Source of the DNA: Pseudomonas sp. PB120
GTDB taxonomy: Bacteria > Pseudomonadota > Gammaproteobacteria > Pseudomonadales > Pseudomonadaceae
DNA length: 64,000 nucleotides
Assembly (NCBI RefSeq): GCF_009761815.1
Contig: NZ_RWIN01000089.1
Location: 91,363-155,362, forward strand
Direction of reading: 5' to 3'
Below the pieces are notes generated by a model that worked only from the letters and a program-made list of their open reading frames with translations, searched no databases and was not told the origin of the DNA. Of the stretch, positions 59,283-64,000 are shown piece by piece. Position 1 is the stretch's first letter; every line of letters starts with the position of its first letter. Made by a program: the position numbers and the translations under genes.

Positions 59283-60244
59283 GGTGTCTCCCGAAAATGT
59301 TGATAGCCCCGGGTTTGCGGGGTGATGTCTTGTCCAGCGGCATCCAGCAAGACGACGCCCTGCCCTGCCACCACCCGCCCGATCACATGGATCGGCCAAC
59401 CGTCGGCGATCAATTGTGACAACTCGACGGACGGTAGGGTGAACGCCAGCACGTAATCGTCACCGCCACTCAGGGCGGCGTCTTCGGCGCCCGTTTGACC
59501 GAGGAAGGCCACTAAAGCCTTCGACAGCGGCAACCGGCCCCGTTCAACCTGAATGCCGACCTCCGACGCGAGCGCGATATGCCCGCAGTCGGCAAGCAAG
59601 CCGTCGGAGATGTCCAGCGCCGAGGTGGCCTTGCCACGCAACGCTTCACCCAGACCAAGCTGCGGTTGCGGCGACCAGTAATGGGCCAGCAGCGGATCGG
59701 CGATGGCAGGCTCGGCCGTGCGCTGGCCGAGCACCAACGACAAGGCGCCCGCGCCATTGCCCAGCTCGCCGCCGACACACAACAGGTCACCGGGTCGGGC
59801 GCCGCTGCGAGTCAATGCCTTGCCAGCCGGCACCCGTCCGAACACGGTTACGGTCAAGCTCAGGGGGCCACGTGTCGTGTCACCGCCGACCAGCGCCACA
59901 CCGCAGCCCTGCGCCATCACGTTCAAACCACGGGCGAAAGCATCCAGCCAATCGGCGGTCACCGTCGGCAAGGTCAGGGCAAGGGTAAAGGCAACGGGCG
60001 TGGCGCCCATGGCGGCCAGGTCACTGACCGCTACAGCCAGCGAGCGCTGACCGAGCAGAAACGGGTCGCAAGGGTCTGCGAAATGCACACCGGCCACGAG
60101 GGTGTCGGTGGAAATGGCCAGCTGCTCCCCGGGGGGAACAGCAAGCAAGGCGCAGTCATCACCGATCCCGAGAGCAACGCCTTCGCCGCCCTGCGCACAA
60201 GGCGCGGCGGCGAAGAAATTGCGGATCAGCTCAAACTCACCCAT
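59279..60244 (-). CDS. thiL: Thiamine-monophosphate kinase
   Basis: ThiL phosphorylates thiamine monophosphate to the active diphosphate. The 321-residue protein has the PurM-like fold with GIGDDCALL, DTLVAGVHF, LAVAVSDLAAMGATPVAF, GGDTTRGPLSLTVTVFG and the C-terminal SGGDDYVLAFTL segment. It lies between nusB (17 bases) and pgpA (overlapping). It may support Dxs, a thiamine-dependent enzyme, although this is only a metabolic link. Confidence 0.97.
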   Translation of the reverse strand: MGEFELIRNFFAAAPCAQGGEGVALGIGDDCALLAVPPGEQLAISTDTLVAGVHFADPCDPFLLGQRSLAVAVSDLAAMGATPVAFTLALTLPTVTADWLDAFARGLNVMAQGCGVALVGGDTTRGPLSLTVTVFGRVPAGKALTRSGARPGDLLCVGGELGNGAGALSLVLGQRTAEPAIADPLLAHYWSPQPQLGLGEALRGKATSALDISDGLLADCGHIALASEVGIQVERGRLPLSKALVAFLGQTGAEDAALSGGDDYVLAFTLPSVELSQLIADGWPIHVIGRVVAGQGVVLLDAAGQDITPQTRGYQHFRETP

Positions 60245-60261
60245 GCGATTGCAAGCGCTGG

Positions 60262-60762
60262 TTAGCGCTTGAACGCCTTGACTTCAGCTTCACGCAGACG
60301 CGGGGCCAGCTTGTCGAGTACACCGTTGACGAACTTGTGGCCGTCGGTGGAACCGAAGACTTTCGCCAGCTCGATACCTTCGTTGATGACAACGCGGTAA
60401 GGAACGTCGACACGCTCAAGCAGTTCCCAGGTGGAAAGGCGCAATACCGCCAGTTCAACCGGGTCCAGCTCTTCGATGGTCAGGTCCAGGCAAGGCTTGA
60501 GAGCGGCGTCGATCTTGTCCTTCTGCGCTGGAACCCCGTGCAGGATTTCACGGAAGTAGGCGCCATCGACATCGCTGAAATCGTTATCGACCCGAAACTG
60601 CGCTTCGATCTCGTTCAGCGACTGACGGGCCATGTGCCATTGATAAAGCGCCTGAGTCGCGAGCTGACGGGCTTCACGACGCTTGACGCTTTTCGATGGC
60701 TTGCCGGCATCCGCAGGCTTTGGATCGCGCGGGTTGAAACGATCGCTTTCGTCGCTAATCAC
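60262..60762 (-). CDS. nusB: Transcription antitermination factor NusB
   Basis: NusB binds boxA RNA with NusE (S10) in the rRNA antitermination complex. The 166-residue protein has the RREARQLATQALYQWHM start helix, the VDGAYFREILHGV segment and VINEGIELAKVFGSTDGHKFVNGVLDKL. The N-terminal 27 residues are an extension common in Pseudomonas. The start is GTG overlapping the ribH stop codon (GTGA). Confidence 0.97.
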   Translation of the reverse strand: MISDESDRFNPRDPKPADAGKPSKSVKRREARQLATQALYQWHMARQSLNEIEAQFRVDNDFSDVDGAYFREILHGVPAQKDKIDAALKPCLDLTIEELDPVELAVLRLSTWELLERVDVPYRVVINEGIELAKVFGSTDGHKFVNGVLDKLAPRLREAEVKAFKR

Positions 60763-61235
60763 TTGGCCTCCAACTGCGCCAGCAGGCTGACCATTTCCAG
60801 AGCGGACAGGGCCGCTTCGGCACCTTTGTTACCGGCCTTGGTGCCGGAACGTTCGATGGCTTGCTCGATGGAATCAACAGTCAGGACGCCGAACGCGACC
60901 GGAACGCCAAACTCCATGGACACCTGGGCCAGGCCCTTGGTGCATTCGCCCGCCACGTATTCGAAGTGCGGAGTACCGCCACGAATGACCGCGCCCAGGG
61001 CGATGATTGCCGCGAACTCGCCTTTCTGAGCGACTTTCTGCGCAACCAGCGGAATTTCGAAGGCGCCAGGTGCGCGGATGATGGTGATGTCGCTTTCGCT
61101 CACGCCGTGGCGAACCAGGGCATCAACTGCACCGCTGACCAGGCTTTCAACGACGAAGCTGTTGAAACGGCCCACTACCAAAGCGTAGCGGCCTTTAGGG
61201 GCGATGAAGGTACCTTCGATGGTCTTCAGGGTCAT
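60759..61235 (-). CDS. ribH: 6,7-dimethyl-8-ribityllumazine synthase
   Basis: RibH condenses the ribityl pyrimidine with dihydroxybutanone phosphate to lumazine, the precursor of riboflavin. The 158-residue protein has RFNSFVVESLVSGA, RAPGAFEIPLVA, ALGAVIRGGTPHFEYVAGE with the catalytic histidine and GVLTVDSIEQAIER. It lies between ribBA and nusB, an order conserved in Pseudomonas, and is preceded by a perfect hairpin. Confidence 0.98.
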   Translation of the reverse strand: MTLKTIEGTFIAPKGRYALVVGRFNSFVVESLVSGAVDALVRHGVSESDITIIRAPGAFEIPLVAQKVAQKGEFAAIIALGAVIRGGTPHFEYVAGECTKGLAQVSMEFGVPVAFGVLTVDSIEQAIERSGTKAGNKGAEAALSALEMVSLLAQLEAK

Positions 61236-61257
61236 TCGTTAGATCTCTTAAAGAGCC

Positions 61258-61280
61258 GGGACGCATTTTCTATGCGTCCC
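61258..61280 (-). other. Perfect hairpin between ribBA and ribH
   Basis: GGGACGCAT-AGAAA-ATGCGTCCC (minus strand) is a nine-pair stem with a five-base loop, 23 bases before the ribH start codon. No T-tract follows, so it is more likely an mRNA processing or translation-control element than a terminator. Confidence 0.6.
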
Positions 61281-61326
61281 TCAGTGATTTGTTAGCCGCG
61301 AATCAAGGGCCGGAAACAACCGGTCA

Positions 61327-62418
61327 TTATTCGGAGGGCACGTATTCTACAACTTCCAGATCGAAACCGGATATCGCATTAAATTTCATCGGTGCCGACA
61401 TCAGGCGCATTTTGCGTACGCCCAGGTCCCGAAGGATCTGCGAACCGGCACCGACAATGCTGTAGGTGGTCGGTTTTTTCACGGCGGCCTGATCAGCCGT
61501 TTCGCGAATATGCGCCAGCAACACGTCGCCATCGAGCGGGTGACCGAGCAACAGCACCACACCGCTGCCCGCCTCGGCAACCGCGGCCATGGCGGCGCGC
61601 AGGCTCCAGCGGCCAGGTTGCTTGACCATCAGCAGGTCGCGCAACGGGTCCATGTTGTGCACCCGAACCAGGGTCGGCTCTTCAGCGCACACGTTGCCCA
61701 GGGTCAGGGCCATGTGCACATCGCCTTCCACGGAATCACGATAGGTCACCAGGTTGAATTGGCCCAGTTCGCTGTCCAGTGGCTGCTCGGCAATCCGCTG
61801 AACGGTACGTTCGTGGATCATCCGGTAGTGAATCAGGTCGGCGATGGTGCCGATCTTGATGTTGTGCTCAGCAGCGAAGGTTTCCAGTTCGGCGCGACGG
61901 GACATGGTGCCGTCGTCGTTCATCACTTCGCAGATCACGCCGCTTGGCTCGAAACCGGCCATGCGCGCCAGGTCGCACGCCGCTTCGGTGTGGCCGGCAC
62001 GTGCCAGCGTACCGCCGGCCTGGGCCATCAGCGGGAAGATGTGGCCCGGGCTGACGATGTCTTCGGCCTTGGCGTCTTTCGCGGCAGCCGCCTGCACGGT
62101 GCGTGCACGGTCGGCGGCGGAGATGCCGGTGGTCACGCCGGTGGCGGCTTCGATGGACACGGTGAACTTGGTGCCGAAACCGGAGCCGTTGCGGGGCGCC
62201 ATCAGCGGCAGCTTCAGCAGTTCGCAGCGCTCGCGGCTCATCGGCATGCAGATCAGGCCACGGGCGTGCTTGGCCATGAAGTTGATGTGCTCAGGCTGGC
62301 AGCACTCGGCGGCCATGATCAGGTCACCTTCGTTCTCGCGGTCTTCGTCATCCATGAGGATGACCATCTTGCCTTGGCGGATGTCTTCAACCAGTTCTTC
62401 GATGCTATTGAGCGCCAC
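61327..62418 (-). CDS. ribBA: 3,4-dihydroxy-2-butanone-4-phosphate synthase with a degenerate GTP cyclohydrolase II-like domain
   Basis: The N-terminal 205 residues are a full RibB domain (MDDEDRENEGDL, HARGLICMPM, SPGHIFPLMAQAGG, RAGHTEAACDLARMAG). It converts ribulose 5-phosphate to the four-carbon unit that RibH uses. Residues 210-363 have the RibA fold but lack all three zinc cysteines (no CxxxxxxxxxxCxC), so the second activity is probably lost. The free RibA at 57122 provides it. The start is GTG with AAGGGGG before it. It follows ribE by 16 bases. Confidence 0.95.
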   Translation of the reverse strand: MALNSIEELVEDIRQGKMVILMDDEDRENEGDLIMAAECCQPEHINFMAKHARGLICMPMSRERCELLKLPLMAPRNGSGFGTKFTVSIEAATGVTTGISAADRARTVQAAAAKDAKAEDIVSPGHIFPLMAQAGGTLARAGHTEAACDLARMAGFEPSGVICEVMNDDGTMSRRAELETFAAEHNIKIGTIADLIHYRMIHERTVQRIAEQPLDSELGQFNLVTYRDSVEGDVHMALTLGNVCAEEPTLVRVHNMDPLRDLLMVKQPGRWSLRAAMAAVAEAGSGVVLLLGHPLDGDVLLAHIRETADQAAVKKPTTYSIVGAGSQILRDLGVRKMRLMSAPMKFNAISGFDLEVVEYVPSE

Positions 62419-62434
62419 AAGGCACCCCCTTGAG

Positions 62435-63097
62435 TCAGGATTTGAGGTAGCCGTTGGCGGCCAGAAAGCTTTCGGTGATGTTGCTGGACGCAGGCTCTGC
62501 GGCCTTGTCGCCCAACAGCAGGCGCTCCAGATAACGGGCCAGCAAGTCCACTTCCAGATTCACCCGGCGACCTGGCTGATACGACGCCATGATGGTTTCG
62601 CTCAGGGTGTGCGGAATGATCGTCAGCAGGAACTCGGCGCCATCGACTGCGTTCACGGTCAGGCTGGTGCCGTCGACGGTGATCGAGCCTTTGTGGGCGA
62701 TGTACTTGGCCAGGTCTTTTGGCGCGCGGATGCGGAATTCCACAGCGCGGGCATTCTCGGTACGGGCAACCACTTCGCCCACGCCGTCGACGTGGCCGCT
62801 GACCAGGTGCCCGCCGAGGCGAGTGGTCGGGGTCAGGGCTTTTTCCAGGTTGACCGGGCTGCCGCTCTTGAGGTCGTTCATGGCCGTGCAGTCGAGGGTT
62901 TCGCGACTGACGTCCGCCGCGAAGCCGTTGCCTGGCAGTTCAACCGCCGTCAGGCACACGCCGTTGACCGCGATGCTGTCGCCCAGTTTGACGTCGCTCA
63001 AATCGAGCTTGCCGGTTTCTACATAAACCCGCACATCTCCGCCTTTTGGGGTCAATGCACGAATACTGCCGATGGATTCGATGATGCCGGTAAACAT
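62435..63097 (-). CDS. ribE: Riboflavin synthase, alpha chain
   Basis: RibE dismutates lumazine to riboflavin. The 220-residue protein shows the duplicated barrel: MFTGIIESIGSI, GDSIAVNGVCLTAVEL, LGGHLVSGHVDGVGEV, GSITVDGTSLTVN. The start follows GAGGAGGACTCC; a 33-codon upstream extension is not family sequence. It lies between ribD and ribBA. No FMN riboswitch fits in the short gaps around it. Confidence 0.97.
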   Translation of the reverse strand: MFTGIIESIGSIRALTPKGGDVRVYVETGKLDLSDVKLGDSIAVNGVCLTAVELPGNGFAADVSRETLDCTAMNDLKSGSPVNLEKALTPTTRLGGHLVSGHVDGVGEVVARTENARAVEFRIRAPKDLAKYIAHKGSITVDGTSLTVNAVDGAEFLLTIIPHTLSETIMASYQPGRRVNLEVDLLARYLERLLLGDKAAEPASSNITESFLAANGYLKS

Positions 63098-63143
63098 GGA
63101 GTCCTCCTCGAGAACAGGGCCGACGCGTGACGCAGGCCGGGAA

Positions 63144-64000
63144 TTATACGCTCGCTGCTGGCAAAGGAATGGCAGTGACCCGCCAGTCATCGCCAACCGC
63201 GCGGATTTCGGTGATTTTCAGTTCGGGCGCGTCTTTCATTTGCGCCAGCGGCCAGTCCAGCAACGGTCGGGCCGAAGAGCCGAGAAACTTGCCAGCGATG
63301 AAAATCTGGAATTCGTCCACCAGGCCTTGCTGGGCAAAAGCCCCCGCCAGACGCGGACCTGCCTCGACCAGCACTTCGTTGACCCCACGGTTGGCCAGTT
63401 CGACCAGCAGCTTGTGCAGGTCAACCTGGCCATCGTCGCCAGCCACGATCAGGCATTCCGGGCCATTGGCATATTGCTCTTCGATGGCCATGCACGTCGC
63501 GACCAGCGCCGGGCCGGCCTTGAAAAAAGGCGCATCAAGCGGCACACGCAAGCGGCCATCGATCAGCACGCGCAGCGGCGGACGGCTCATTGCCAACGCG
63601 GTCTGCTCGGCGTCCAGGCCCAACTCGTCCGCACGCACGGTCAAGCGGGCGTTGTCGGCGAGTACCGTGTCGGCGCCGGTCAGCACTACGCTGGCCTGGG
63701 CGCGCAGGCGTTGCACCGCCGAACGCGCGGCCGGACCGGTGATCCATTGGCTTTCGCCGCTTTCCATCGCCGTGCGGCCGTCGAGGCTCATGGCCAGTTT
63801 GACCCGCACGAACGGCAAGCCGTGTTCCATGCGCTTCAGGAAACCTTCGTTAAGCTTGCGCGCCTCGCCTTCCAGCACGCCGCTTTCGATGGCAATACCG
63901 GCCTGCGCCAGCCGCTGCATGCCGCGACCGGCGACTGACGGGTTCGGGTCCTGCATCGCCGCAACGACGCGGGCGAGGCCGGCGTTCACCAGCGCATCGG
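63144..64000 (-). CDS. ribD: Riboflavin biosynthesis deaminase/reductase RibD (5' end cut by the window)
   Basis: The visible 285 residues hold the end of the deaminase domain (PNPSVAGRGMQRLAQAGI and GFLKRMEHGLPFVRVKLAMSLDGRTA) and the complete reductase domain (ESQWITGPAARSAVQRLRAQASVVLTG, NEVLVEAGPRLAGAF). The zinc-binding N-terminal part and start codon lie beyond base 64000. RibD deaminates and reduces the GTP-derived pyrimidine. It is the first gene of the rib cluster seen here. Confidence 0.96.
   Translation of the reverse strand, partial: DALVNAGLARVVAAMQDPNPSVAGRGMQRLAQAGIAIESGVLEGEARKLNEGFLKRMEHGLPFVRVKLAMSLDGRTAMESGESQWITGPAARSAVQRLRAQASVVLTGADTVLADNARLTVRADELGLDAEQTALAMSRPPLRVLIDGRLRVPLDAPFFKAGPALVATCMAIEEQYANGPECLIVAGDDGQVDLHKLLVELANRGVNEVLVEAGPRLAGAFAQQGLVDEFQIFIAGKFLGSSARPLLDWPLAQMKDAPELKITEIRAVGDDWRVTAIPLPAASV

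Noticed and set aside
63098..63143. FMN riboswitch in the riboflavin cluster
   Set aside because: The gaps of 45, 16 and 91 bases are too short for the roughly 120-150 base element, and its conserved core is absent.

Overview
The window is a contiguous piece of a Pseudomonas chromosome, most likely of the P. fluorescens group. The evidence is high-GC coding sequence, protein sequences and gene order that match the Pseudomonas core (from memory, roughly the PA3996-PA4056 stretch of P. aeruginosa PAO1), and many copies of the short palindromic REP elements typical of fluorescent pseudomonads. I see no insertion sequence, prophage structural gene, tRNA, rRNA or CRISPR array. Both ends cut genes: a lytic transglycosylase at the left and ribD at the right.

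Layout. 1-12.1 kb: cell-envelope growth and lipoate synthesis, mostly on the minus strand (ldcA; ybeD-lipB-lipA; rlpA, mltB, rodA, mrdA with dacA; then rlmH, rsfS, nadD, proA). 13.5-22.9 kb: mixed housekeeping genes (alkyladenine glycosylase, a DedA-PAP2 fusion, a LON-substrate-domain protein, a CidA/LrgB pair, a MaoC hydratase, a MORN-repeat/C13 peptidase lipoprotein, an NAD(P)-binding protein, a YceK-like lipoprotein, ubiX, mpl). 23-31 kb: an ethanolamine catabolism cluster, with a divergent sigma-54 activator (EatR-like), acetaldehyde dehydrogenase, ethanolamine permease and the B12-dependent lyase EutBC. Two good sigma-54 promoters and a tandem inverted-repeat activator site can be read there. 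31-34 kb: GNAT, DedA, mtfA and ppa.

34-50 kb is the accessory-looking part, inserted between ppa and xseB relative to the conserved order. It holds a lone LexA-like (HTH + S24) repressor with palindromes upstream, a long non-coding or decayed stretch, a 1160-residue multidomain glycosyltransferase standing alone, a RelBE toxin-antitoxin pair with an operator palindrome, and a complete six-gene mag (yfa) operon for a bacterial alpha-2-macroglobulin-like protein. 50.6-64 kb returns to the core: xseB-ispA-dxs, a BtuB-type TonB receptor facing a BtuF-type binding protein, ribA, a solute-binding protein, and the pgpA-thiL-nusB-ribH-ribBA-ribE-ribD cluster.

How the genes cooperate. RodA/PBP2, MltB, RlpA and DacA build and trim the side-wall murein; LdcA and Mpl recycle its peptides. 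Eat imports ethanolamine, EutBC splits it to acetaldehyde and ammonia, and the dehydrogenase makes acetate; EutBC needs adenosylcobalamin, and a B12-type receptor and binding protein lie about 25 kb away. The mag operon probably gives periplasmic protection against proteases and is linked to murein synthesis. RibA supplies the GTP cyclohydrolase II step because the C-terminal half of RibBA has lost the zinc cysteines. Thirteen REP inverted-repeat units of five sequence families sit almost exclusively just after stop codons.
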